DNA of 64,000 nt from Tomocerus qinae (lineage: Eukaryota; Arthropoda; Collembola; Entomobryomorpha; Tomoceridae). The stretch spans positions 30,566,513 through 30,630,512 of the forward strand of contig CM034547.1 in assembly GCA_020055645.1 (NCBI GenBank). Reading direction: 5' to 3'. Positions 34,347 through 47,235 of the stretch are shown in pieces (position 1 is the stretch's first letter; each line of letters opens with the position of its first letter). Both the position numbers and the translations under genes were made by a program. A model generated the notes under the pieces. That model was not told the DNA's origin and searched no databases. It saw only the letters and a list, made by a program, of their open reading frames with translations.

Positions 34347-37300
34347 TAAGCTAGTATATTATTATAGTTTAAGCATGCCACATAATACATAAGCCCAATA
34401 AATAATTAACTTTCATGTATCATGTGGGTGATTTTTTCATAGTCAACTTTGAAAGATCTTATGCATTATTCAGCCCTTTATATATACCATACGCCAAAAT
34501 TATCACATCGATGCTGCAATGCCTCTCTGGGTAAATACAATTATATATATAAAAACTTAAATGTAGGTCTAACAATTTCAGTCTACTTCTTTGAGAAATG
34601 GTACTTCTGTAGATGTCTATTACATATAGAGGCTGACGGCTGAAGCATGTATTTAAAAAGTTCTGGCTGATATTTGTGTCAATCTATTGAAATGAAGCGT
34701 GAATAGAACGAAGAGAAACGAAAAAGTTTATGGCGAACCTGCATGTTTGCTTTACATAGTAATAACATTCCTATAATATTTGCACAGATTCGAATAACCA
34801 ATACGATAAGTCCGGGATCTTCCATATAACTTGTCTCCAAGTCTATGTTTACTTTGTTTATTATAGTCAACCATGGCTATAATTATGTTCCGGGCAGCTA
34901 CAGTACACATATGCAGGTATACACACCTGAAAACTGAAAAGAAAGAGTCTGATTTAGTTACGAAACAGTTTTAGCATGGTCTGTCTCAGTGTGGCATTAC
35001 ATATACGTGGAGAGAATGTATGCGCTTTTGTAACTTCAGTATTAAATTGCAGACAATCCGGTAAAATCGATTTTTTAGCAATTTATTCGGCTTACTGTGT
35101 ATTGCCAGTAACAGGTTTAGCACGTATATGTCTATTTTGTAGTTTGTATTGGATTTGGATGTAAGGATGCCTCACTCGTATGGAATGGAGGACACATAAT
35201 AATATCATTGGGTTTCGTAATACTAAGGTTTTAAGAATGTAAGGAATATTGACAAAGTTTTGTGGACGTGCTTCGTATTTCGTGTGCTGTGTTTATTTAC
35301 TAAATTACTCTCCAGCATTGCTACTTACAGTCTAGATAAGTTTGTTCAATTAAATACTTTACGACATAAAGGTTCCATCTGCTGCCTGGACAGAAACGGC
35401 AGAAACAATAAGTCACTGTTCTCTTGTTTTTGCGTTTTCCCTGCTGACTTCAGCTATTCTATAAGGTAAGATTTTATTTTCACCCAAGCAGCTCAGTATG
35501 TGTATATTTGTATACACATACTGAGAGAGTAATAACAGAGAGAGCTTGTTTCGAAATTCAAACTAATTTACACTGTCAATTACAATTCTCAAAAATATGA
35601 ATTCTCTTTCATTGTCACATTTTCTTAAATAAAACCCTTGAAATTCTCTATAATTCTTTTGATCTTCTAAATATAAATTATTACAACTTCAGCACATTTT
35701 TGTAGTTTCTGAAATACTAACCATAAAAATACATTAGAGCTGTCGTTTCTCATACTTTGTAATTTTTTATGCGTATCACGGGGCTAAAAGCAATAAAAAT
35801 GCTTTTCAAATGTAGATAACCACCCACAGTATACTATTATACTGCACTTACCTTAGGAATAATATCATGTATTTGCCTGCATTGACATATACGTAATCAT
35901 AATAACAAGCAAGTATGGTGCTTATATTATTTATGTCAATGAACGATTATCTTTTGCATTATCAAACTACTTGCATGCATAAATATTCTTAGGCTGTAAT
36001 GATTATGAACTTCGGTTCCGGTATTGAGTATGAAGAAAGTACAGAACAAAGCAATTGTTTGTAGAAAGGTTTTTAGTGCCATAGTCCATAGTATGTTTTA
36101 TGTTAGTTAATCAACAATCAAATATCTATACTAAGAATTTTTGGGGTATTATGACTATGAAAAATTTCTTACCTATACCATACCATTACCATGTATAGAG
36201 TATTTACTTCTTTAGACATCCCTATCTTAATAGATCCTCTTTCCCCATACTCAGTACCAGGTACATAGATTTACATTTTAGTGCCACTATTCGTTGATAG
36301 CGTTTGGATTTGGTTACGATTTACACAGCTATTAGATTTTGTAGTTCAGCAACATGGTAAAACAAAGGTTATCTATTTTGTACCTTGCAAATGACCAAAA
36401 TAATGTTAGAAGACAATGCCCGTTCAGAAGTGGACGAATACAAAGCGTACAAATTCCTCTTTCCATGACGTTTCATGATTATGACTTATGATGACCATGA
36501 CTATACGACTATGACAAATACACATTTTTACTTTGCATTCAAAACTCCATTGCATAAACCTTTTAAAGTAATGTATAGTAGGTAATCGTATAAAACTATT
36601 GCATTGCAATTGACAGAGTCAAACATTCATACACGTATTTGATATTTTTCTATAAAATTTTGTGTAGGTATGTCGTCGATTTTCTAGCTAGTTTCTAGCT
36701 GTAGTGCATCCGTCGTGCATGCACCAAAGGCAGATTATACGTAATGTTAGTAAAAATGATATCTACCTACTACAGATAGTAATCTTATTAGTACAGTAAG
36801 ACAAATAGTACAACGTGGAGTATCGTATATGCATAAGGTATGTATTTTCATATTTAAAAACTCGATAAGCATAGCTTCGTCCTGACCTTTACTGAGTCAC
36901 GGTCATAATATTTTGACGATTTTGTTCGCAGTAGTTTTAATGTTTATAGTCAGTCTAATAGTTTCTGAGCCATTATTTAAATTGGGTTATTACCGTCACT
37001 GTTTAGGAAAACTATAATCCTTTCCTTTGTACTTATTTACTAACTGATTACGCATTAGAACAATATTACTGGACAATAATTATTAAGGACAAGTAATCAT
37101 TAACGGCTATCAATGACGTAGTACTGCCTACTAGCTACCACTCTTGCCTATCGATATGTTTTATATAATATTGATGCATTTTAATGGTTTAGTGCTTGGA
37201 AAATGTGCTATTTTGTGGAGGTGATGTGTAAGTTTAGTTGTAAAATCTTTGCCATTATAAAAAATAATATCTTTATGAAACCCTGTGAAAAGTCAGGTCT

Positions 37301-37808
37301 TCAAGAATAAATGGATTTTTTTTTAATTTTTCGAAACGCGTGCACTCAATAAAATAACTGCAAAGCTGCAACTTTGGGGTTTGGCAAAAAGATATATTAT
37401 TTTAGATTTTTTAACTTGAGTTTGTGTCTTCATCCATTTTGTTTACAATACACTTAAGGAACAAAGGTGGAATGATTTACTCAAAATTTATTTCACTTCG
37501 CTAAAGACAAGAGTATATTAGCATGGGAAGTTATATCAGGTATATAATTTAAATGTAGGTGTTAAATGCATTCATTAAATCCCCTATTTAAGTTGTTTAC
37601 ATTCAGGTAAGTATCTAGGGGGCACAGGCACCCCTAAATCGGAGAAAATGAGAATTTAAAAAAAGCAGTGTTCAGGACAATATTGTTTGTCGCGCCCCCT
37701 TAAATTTCTGGATGTTCCAGTTTACATTTCTGGATAAACGAGTTATTTTTGCAGATCTACCGATTGAGATCCGGTTTTTGGCAATTTAAGAAAGTATATA
37801 CCTATAAT

Positions 37809-38109
37809 CAAAGCTGGTGTAGTCATAGTGAGATGGTTTACATAATAAAGTTGGCCGTTCCGGGCATATTGAAAATGGAATTTCACTTTTTTTCATCGTG
37901 GATCTAAATTGAACGATTTAGATCCACGGCTATTAGTACCTCAGATATGTGATGACGTCACGTTCCTATGAGCAACCAAATTTTGACCATGGCTTGGTCA
38001 TAAGCCGTGGATCTAAATCGTTCAATTTAGATCCACGATGAAAAAAAGTGAAATTCCATTTTCAATATGCCCGGAACGACCAACTTTACCATGCCTACAC
38101 CAGCTTTGA
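37809..38109. mobile_element. Foldback element with arms of about 115-120 bp
   Basis: Left arm 37809-37930 and right arm 38004-38109 are almost perfect complements: AAAGCTGGTGTAG at the left end pairs with CTACACCAGCTTT at the right, then GTTCCGGGCATATTG, GGAATTTCACTTTTTTTCATC and so on inward. The left arm has a ~14-nt insertion relative to the right. The inner part of each arm is itself a palindrome (GATCTAAATTGAACGATTTAGATC). The loop contains GATGACGTCACG. No ORF; non-autonomous element. Confidence 0.85.
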
Positions 38110-41100
38110 CCTATAATATATACTAAGTTTCACACAAAGTCACACAAAGTAATGCAATTTTCACAGATATACATACAGTAATAACAATATATATAATGTG
38201 TAATGAATGTATGCTCGAGAAGCGCAATAAAGACAAAGACCTACTAATTATAATCAAATAGTTATTCACTCAGTCTAGTCGGATTAAAAAATCGTGACCT
38301 ATAATTTGTAAAATGTGAAGTAGTGCCATCATATCTGTTTACGTTTAAAAATTACTATTTTTGATAGTTTGTTTTAGCTGTTGCAACATTTTAAAATCGA
38401 AACAGGGGAACCAATGTATGTGAACACGTGAACTATGTGTACATATCTATAATATATAGAATTTAGCATAGAGAGTGATTATTTAGCATGACTATATTTA
38501 ACCAAGTCACCAAAAATGTGTATAATTTGCTGCACTGCCACCAAAATTGTGGTCTGTATTCTAAGCCAGAGTGGGGTCCCTATGTTTGCGTTTTGCAATT
38601 GTATGGTTAGTAAAGTATGTCGCATGTTTGAGATGTTTAGCAAATAGTATTATGAAAGCGAACCTTTATCTATATAAATGTTAAGAATTAAGAATCGTTA
38701 AGGGTTGTATGTTAACCGTTTTGGTCGTTTGGTTTCGAGATGTCTCGAGAACATTTCGTGGGTGTGTGGGAGTGTTGTTGATTAAAGTTGTAAGCAGATA
38801 TACTTTAGCTAGAACCATTGTATAGCTATGGTGTTAATAATATATCACTGGCAGGAATGGTACAGTGGCACTTGTAGATTACTTAGTAAAATAATTCTTT
38901 GCAGAGAACTTCCAGTTCTGTAGAAAAACAAAGATATGCAGGTTTCAGCTTGTAGCCAACACATATTTAATTAACAATATCCTTCACTACTATTTATTTA
39001 CGTAAAATGGGTTTACTCAGTTTACGAAGTTGGGTTGTGGATATTTTGATAAATATTTGTATAGTATACTTTGTACATTATACATATCAAATGTAGACAA
39101 CAACAACACAAGTATGCTTTTGATTGGGCAATGGTCCAACTCAAATAAAAAATGGGTAAACTATTTACAATTCAAGAAATGCATACTATCTGTTCTCCTT
39201 TAGGAAATGTTTAATATTTCAGAAATTAATAAGAATTAAAACATGCATCTACACTAGTAAGAGTTGAATAATATTTTATTATTCAAATGTCAAGAATAAA
39301 AACACAAAATCCAAATGTAGGGCAGTTTAATTATTTCTCGTGCCATTTACTCTCATGCAAAGGAAATTATTGTCATGTATTAAACTAGCTCTTATTCATA
39401 TGGATAATGATGTTATTATGTGAGAACTATCTTATTTTACTTATTCATTATATACGGGATATGTGCATGTATGGTATTATTTGCTTAAATAAGTTCCTAA
39501 GGTAAGAATATACTTTGCTCAAGCAGTGAACGTCTAGTACTTCACATGATGTGTGCTGTGACATGACTGGTGACTGTAACTCGTTTGAGTGTATTATGTT
39601 TATGTGTAATCTAAAGTGAATAGTAGGTAGTTTGACAAAGTGTTAGAATACTGTTTATATCATTTACAAGTATACGGTAGATGGATGTATATTTCACTTT
39701 AATTTCACTACCAATATTGGCTGGCTTTCTGCATGCAAACATTTTGCATGGTATTATTCTTGTTGTCGAACTTTTCTATACATAAAGTAAGTATATTTGA
39801 AAATGTATGTACAAAGTAGAATAATTCACAGTCAATTTATTGTGGTCACATAGTCAGGTACTATTCTAAAACCTTGTATTCTAACTGATAGCACGCGTTA
39901 GCATATTCTAACTGAATGCTGTAGACACACTGTACTAGCTTTGTATGACATAATAATATGACATCAAACTACTTGAACTGTTATCCGTCAATGATCTCTA
40001 TACAGTGAATTACATACGCTAGCCATTTGCAAGGACTGGTGAAGTAGGTAGAGGTACTGATAGAAGTGTCATATAATATTGAGCAAATGTCAAGTCCTTC
40101 GTGCGAGGAAGTAATTTTTTGAAGTGTTACTACAGAAAAAATATAAAATATATAAAAGTAAATTCTGCATGGACAACATGTCCATAACGGAAGATCCAAT
40201 AAGCAAAAGTTCAGACCTGCATGCTACGTTTTTAGTCGTATTATGGATGGCGAGTGAAGTTCTCGGCTGTCAGTATAAACAGAAGGGCCTTGAATCAGAC
40301 ACATAAGCTTTTACATTATTTCATTACATTTTGGTCTGCTGAAGGTTAAGCCATATGATATTCAAATTGCTTTTGGTTAGGTGGTTATTAGAAATAGTGT
40401 AAAGGAGTTTTTGCGTTAGTTCAGATGTAGTCTTAGTTTGCTTTGTGTTCCATTTCCTAATGAAAATGGAATTATTTTACTGGGAGGAGATCATGTTAAA
40501 TCTTTAACAATTTCCACGAACAGGGAATGTATCATGGGAGTAAAATAATCATCAACTACTTTTCCCTCTCATTATTATGAAGACAAAAGAATACAGCAGC
40601 TTAATAAACAAAATAATAATATAGCCAGACATAATATGTATTTAGTCAAGGACCCTGCAAAGTATCATTATATTCGAACCTAGTAACCTAGTAGCTGGTT
40701 GTGGGCTTCTACCAACGATGATATATTAATTGTGGCACCTGGGACCTGTATGTAAGGTACGTTAAATAACGGATAAGGTAGCATGCATTAGGAAAGCAGA
40801 ATATTTCCTTTCAGACTTACACATATCAGTAAATGTACATTAACCACGCAATGAAAAGAAATGAGAAAGTCAGTCAGAGTACGAGAGGCGATTACACTTA
40901 ATAATTAATTACCCTAATGGACTATACTGGTATACTCGATAGGAAAAATTGTTTATGAGAATATCCAATCGTGATAAGTGTTTATATAAATAAGCAGCAT
41001 TGCTACGGAACGGTAGTTACTTTTGTACTTTATGTGGCATATACTCATAATATACTTCAACTACTTACAATATGGGTATGTACTAAATACTGTAGAATAA

Positions 41101-42415
41101 AATTTGTTCTTTGCATTTCTGCCTTTCCCTTTCAGGAATTGATATAGAAATAGCAAACCTTCTTTCTGTTCTTCTACATTTCAATTTACATATACATCAA
41201 TATTGAAACAATAATTTTTTGCTAGCAATTTAAACATTATTCGCATTTATGACTTATGTAGTTTCAATACTATAATTTTATTCTGTGCTCTATGGAACTT
41301 TAGCAGAGGTTAAGAAGTAAGGCTATGTTTGGATATTCTTGTTCTTGTGAAATTGGACTAAGTATTTCATTCTGCTTATCATGAAAACACGATAGGATTC
41401 AAGGATGTATAAAGAAAGCATTATGCCTTAACCGTTTGTTAAATGTCTAAGGTAGCTATATATTAACGTCCATTGCGCTGTGGAAAGTCATCCATACCTA
41501 TACTTACAATTACAACTACACGTACAGTGCATAGTAAATTGAACACGATATTACCATCACCCAATGCTTTATGCTTGTGTCAATTTCATTCCTTTATTGC
41601 CTTCAGGTTGAAGCCAAGCAAATGACGTTTTTTTTTCTTTTGCCTTGTACACACAGTGAGTGAAAGCATAGAAAAGCTAGTAAGAATTGATACAAGCTCA
41701 CTATCTCACTATAAGTATAACATCCTATCTTACCGAAAACTATATTCCCAATACATTGAAGTCAATATGTTTTACTCTTACTATGTATAATGATCTGTAT
41801 TATACATGCAATAGTTAGTTTTAATAGTGTATAGGTGTAAACAGTGTAAAGTTTTGGATATACGTAGAGAGCAGTAGGTACATTCCTTCTTACTTATAGA
41901 GCTGGTTGACGTTCTGTTTTGTCTGTCTTGTCTCAATCTCACGTTAACCTCAAGCTCATCTGACAGTGAGCTAGCTCGCTCCCAAAACAAACACATTCGT
42001 TTAAGTTATACTATAAACAGAAAAGAAACTATATGTGCACAGTGAGAGGTGTCGGCAATAAAATACTCATAGCTCAAGTAATTATGCCAGGCTTTAATTA
42101 ATCTTTAGATTTTTACATTGACACATTGACAGTTGACTAGATGGACAATATTTGTATTGCATAACAGCTGTACTATACAATAGAGATTACTAAGAACTCT
42201 TCGATTTCTCTTAGGGTAAATTGAAAAGTTTTTATTGAGGGAATTCCTTTGTCTGTTTCATGTGTACTAGACTACTTAAATCACTTCAGTAAAAGTGAAG
42301 AGAAAACAAAGTGCAATAATGCGAGAATAAGTACCATTAATATAAACTCTCGTGTAATTACCAATAAGTATCAGTCTTATTTATCACCACCGGTAAATAA
42401 GTCTATATTCGAACG

Positions 42416-45400
42416 ATGGGTCGTGTTAGACTGAGATTAGTACCTCGGGGATTTACAAAACCTCTTAAGCCTGCCTTTGACTATGTAGATTGGCAAAGTC
42501 TTTCTTTAGCTGGAAGAAAAGAATTGGGAATGACTTGGGACGGAAGTGCAGCCAAACTTTTGCAGACTTTGTCACTACATTCTAGCGATATCAATGGTGT
42601 TGCATTTGGAAGAAACTTCACTCTGGCCACTGGCTCTAGGTAATTTTTCATACATCAATTGATTAATTGAGAATTTTACCATGTACAGGAATATGTTTGA
42701 TTTTACATTTTTCAGTGACAAGAAAGTACAAATTTGTAATTGGGAGAAAGAGTCTGGATTTTCGCCTTTACCGTTTTCACCCCTTCAGGAGCATAAATAT
42801 GGGGTGAGTAATTTATTAGGAAGCTATGAATAGCATACCATAGAAATTGCACGAATATTCATTCTTATATTTACGTGGGTATTATGCTAAATTAAATAAT
42901 GCAGGAAGACTTAGAGAGAGTGAGGAAGTGAGCTTTGCTTACGTAAATGTGAAATTTAGGGCTACAGTCGTGCAGTCTACTGCACCTCTTAATCTACATT
43001 TATATCTTTTATTTGCATGATGAATAGATAACATGTGTCAACTTTTCTCCTTTTGGAACTATACTTGCAACTTGTTCTGTGGACGGCAGCACAATCCTGT
43101 GGGATGTTACTGTAAGAATTTAAAACTCGTTATTGATGGTGATAGGTTAGTATCTCTGAAATATTAATACACTTGCATTTTGTCCTTGCTTATTTTGCGA
43201 TGAGTACAGACCGGAGATAAACTAACAAGCTTCATAGCACCAGGAAATGCTGCTGTGCGAATTTGCAAGTTTTCCCCTAACTCAGCATTATTATTCACGG
43301 CAGGGGATGATGGAGCTGTCAACATTTTTAACGTTTCCACAAGTAGCCTTCAAAAGTAATCATATAATACACATGCATACACAGTTAACTATACCTGAGG
43401 AAAATTTTAAATTGACGTGTTTTAAATGCAACAACGTAATCTTTCAGAACGCTGTTAGCACATGAAGAAGCTGTTTACGCCGGCAGTTTCTTACCCGATG
43501 ACAACTACTTGGTCAGTGGTTGCAGCGCTGGTCTACTCTATCTTTGGTCCATAAATCAAGATAAGCCTGTAGCAGCTAAAGATAACGCTCATGGTACTTA
43601 ATTAATAGCAGTTTTTAAAATAAGTGAAAATCAATACAACTTCTATTCATTGAAATCCACTTTTATATGATTACAGATCTCGGAATAACTTCGTTGGAGT
43701 TTTCAAAATTGCTCATTGACTGTAAGTTTCAAAAGAGAAGGTCATGATACTTCTAGCCAGATTAACTATTAGTTTCTTATATTTTAATTTGGGTCGGTCA
43801 TTTAAGAGTAGTAGTAGCAGTAAGCAGTAACTGCTATATAGAAAATAGCGGTCAATAAGAAGGGCATAAATCAATTTCTTGTTAATTATTCATAGGTGAC
43901 GGAAGCTTAGGAAAGTTGTGTTTAATGGTGACAGGCGGTCATGGTATGTTTAAAAATTCAAATCATTTTAATCTATGTATAAGATTCATGCGCTCATGTA
44001 ATGAACTGGAGAACATTGTGTCGTACAATAGCCATTCGCACGAGTCAATAATTATTTATTTCAGACCATAGTGTTAAGATGTGGAATGTAAAACTGGGAA
44101 TGGAATTCTCCATCCAATTAATACGCACCATTTCTGGGCACTCTGAATCCGTGATGTCCGTTGCAATAAGCGATGCTGGAGGCCTTATCGCTTCTACTTC
44201 TGGTGACAAGACTCTCCGAATTTGGAATGTATGCCGAAAAGATGATTTTAATGGAAATACGGCTTTTTTAGTGTTACATAACCTATCTTATGATATATTT
44301 TTCTGAATAATTAATTGTTTACTGTTTCTTAGTTAAGTGGAACTTGCACGAAAGTTCTAGAAGGTCACTCAAGATATGTCACATGCTGTAAATTTAGCCA
44401 CGACGGCAAGCTGGTTGCTACAGGTTGAGAAATGTCCTAAACTTCCATTAACTATGATTAGTATTTTAGTCTCAATTTTTGTCAGAAAACAATTTGATTT
44501 ACAAAAGAATGCAACTATTTAGGTTCCAATGACAAAAGCTGTATAATTTGGGATTTGAGTGGAACCCTTAGCATTGATGAAGATCTACGTGGGGATGAGT
44601 ATAGTCTTTCGACGGGAGAGGTATGGTATCAATACGAAAAGCTGTGTCGTTCAAGAATGCTCCAAGAAGAAAATGGGGTCTCACTCACCGCTACTTTTCA
44701 AGTGCCTAAAGTAGACTTCAACTCTTGCACTTTCATTGGGTCATCAATTGTTGTCGCTGCCGCCAGGTCCGTTTTAGTTTAATTAATACTTATACCATCG
44801 ATTAAAATTTTTTTAACAAATGGGAAAGCTTTTATCTAAACGCCTGTAAAGTCGAGTTACATATTACGTACTAATAGTAATTACGTTGTGTATTACCTAA
44901 TGTCATGTTTCGAATTGAAATACTAAATGCTTGACTTTAGTACTAATTTTATCATAAATATTACTTTGTAACGTAAATTGTATTATTATAAACTAATCTA
45001 TCAGTATTTACTAACTAAACTTGCAATTAGTTTGTTGACTAACGCTTCGAAGACGTAAGTTTGGGAACCGTACTAGTAATTTCTGCCCTCAGCTCAGCTC
45101 GTCATATTAATTATTAGCCTTTATTTGACTTGGATTGATTGATTGGCAATTCTGCATCGTGTTCTTCGCCCTGCTATCATCATGTTATTAAAATTGGGTA
45201 ATATGAGTTGCTTGCATGTGCTTGAATTGGATCTTTGTTGATTGCTTTCGATACAACAGCAGTTCCAAGTGTGTCTTTGCCTGGGATTTGACCACCAGCG
45301 AAGAAATAGACATCTCATCAATTTGTAATCACAAATATGCTGTAAACTGTGTCGCTTACTCTTCACAACTGGATATGGTTGCTTCTGCCAGTACGGACGG

Positions 45401-47235
45401 CACAGTTAATCTATTCAACACCACAGTAAGGATATGCTTTAAATATTTACGTTCCTCAAAGAAAACCAAAATCCTTTCAATTATTTCGTCAATGTCAATT
45501 TATTTTCTAAAATGTCTAGGAGAAGAAAGGTGGGATTTATCATCCATCTGGAGGAGCCCTTCGCGTTGTCTGCTTTTCACCGGATAGTTCTATGCTCCTA
45601 GCAGCTGGGGATGATGAAAAGGCATCATTATGGCTAATGGAAACCATATCATTAATAAAGTACTTAATCCAATATTTCGGACGAATCGTACTTGGATTTG
45701 GCATACGTATTTTTAATTCTTCAACCAATTTCTTTAGGCAATTTGAGGAACATGAAGCTGCAATTTATGCAGCGGCTTTCTCCCCAGACTCCCGTTATGT
45801 TGTTACAGGGTGCGTTAATGGGTTATTAAAGCTATGGGATTGCTTGGGTGATCAATGTACTGCATCCATTGCCACACAAGAAGCTCATGAGCTCGGAGTG
45901 ACATGTTGTGATTTTTCTCCAAAAGGAATGGGAGGATCTCATGGCCTTCATCGATTTCTTTTAGCTACTGGAGGAAATGATTCCTTGATAAAGGTTTTAC
46001 TCATGGCAAAATAGAAACCCATGGCTTGGCATTTATTTTCAGTAAATATAACATTAAAATCTATTAAACAGATATGGGAAGTTACAGTTGGCTCAGATTC
46101 TGCAGGTATTGCGTTGTGGCAAACCTTCACCGACCATGGGACAGCAAATGTTATGTGTGTTCGATTTTCTTCTTCGGGGAAAATCCTTGCATCATCCGCA
46201 GGGGATAAGACTGTGCGAATGTTTGACATGGTAAGTTAATTACATGGGAGGAATAAAGTTAATTTAGTAAATTACAAATGCGTGATTATATACACGAGAG
46301 AAGTATCTATTTTAATGATCAATATTTGAGGGTTTGGGTTGCTGCGTACAAGTGATCGAAGCTCACGATCGATATGTCACAAGTTGCGCTTTTACATCAT
46401 CGGAAACAGATGGATCGTTTTTAGCTTCATGTAAGTGGAACAGGGTATTATTAATAATTTTCTATGACAGTAGAATATTGATACATAAGAGTAATTGTAT
46501 AGGTTCCGGAGATCACAAAGTATTAGTTCACAAACTACATGGATCTCTGGCATGCGAAACAGCAGCTGTGGAAAATATGGCTGTAGAAGTGTTGATATCA
46601 AAATGGACTTGTGAAGATGTGGTCAACTGGTTGGCAGAAATAGGACTGGGGGATCTAGGACATGTGTTTGAATCAAACGAAATCGAAGGAGAAAAGTTAG
46701 TCAACATAAACGACTCGACTTTATCTTCCGATCTGGGGATTGGTTAGATATTCATAAATTCATTAACTATAAACAACATTTATGACCTATTAGTTAATAC
46801 TATTCAATTTGTATGTTTAGAGGATGAAACTGTCAGGAAGCAAGTTTTGACAGAACTTCAGTGGTTAAAATCACTTGGAATGAGTTCTGTAAAAAACCGA
46901 GCTAGTAAAGGGGCTTCTGTAACAATTGCAGCTCCTGTGGAATATTTCTGCCCTATAACACATGATATTATGGTAGAACCAGTTAGCACTAGTGGTAAGA
47001 TCTTAACACTCAGGTAGACATGCCATCATCTTCGGGGACAACTATTTAATGAGCTTATATTTCCTTTTCGCTAGACGGCCACACTTATGAAAGATCAGCT
47101 ATAACAGAATGGTTTTTGACTGGAAAAACTACGAGTCCATTGACAAACATGGAACTTGATAGCATGAACTTAACACCCAATTTTGACCTACAAAATCAGA
47201 TCTCTGAATTTCTTGCTCAACGCCTACGCTCATAA
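42416..47235 (+). CDS. WDSUB1: WD40-SAM-U-box protein with two propellers
   Basis: Putative E3 ubiquitin ligase of the WDSUB1 family. Exons: 42416-42639, 42716-42803, 43028-43111, 43210-43355, 43448-43593, 43677-43721, 43896-43943, 44065-44228, 44333-44423, 44523-44766, 45263-45425, 45520-45659, 45738-45993, 46072-46230, 46331-46430, 46503-46742, 46821-46994, 47075-47235. Total 2,673 nt, 890 aa; human WDSUB1 is 476 aa. Domains: a 45-residue N-terminal extension; propeller A, seven WD40 blades (about 46-365); a polar linker with an acidic start; propeller B, seven blades (about 405-715); SAM (about 730-790, KWTCEDVVNWLAEIGLGDLG); U-box (about 820-890, EYFCPITHDIMVEPVS then DGHTYERSAITEWF). Both propellers match the single WDSUB1 propeller, so the increase is internal duplication. 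It is convergent with SDHAF3. Confidence 0.92.

Larger units (their letters stand above)
32243..42415. other. Repeat-rich intergenic region
   Basis: More than 10 kb between LYRM9 and WDSUB1, both on the plus strand. It carries a 22-bp minisatellite, a palindromic hairpin, two longer foldback elements and a diverged dispersed repeat, all listed separately, mostly between 33.0 and 38.1 kb. The remaining ORFs (for example 32330-32587, 34976-35164, 35260-35469) lack motifs and are judged non-coding. From 38.1 to 42.4 kb I see only AT-rich sequence and the WDSUB1 5' region. Confidence 0.5.

Noticed and set aside
34976-35469. Two plus-strand ORFs, the second ending at a GTAAGA-like donor
   Set aside because: No acceptor, partner exon or family; composition is Cys/Phe/Leu-rich as expected for translated T-rich DNA.
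33000-38110. Autonomous transposon encoding a transposase or reverse transcriptase
   Set aside because: None of the inverted-repeat elements carries an ORF with transposase or RT motifs; all look non-autonomous.
42416-47235. Two separate WD40 genes in tandem instead of one
   Set aside because: Propeller A has no stop before the 44766 donor. Joining it to 45263 keeps frame and completes blade 1 of propeller B, and no promoter or ATG is evident before B. Only transcript data can exclude it fully.
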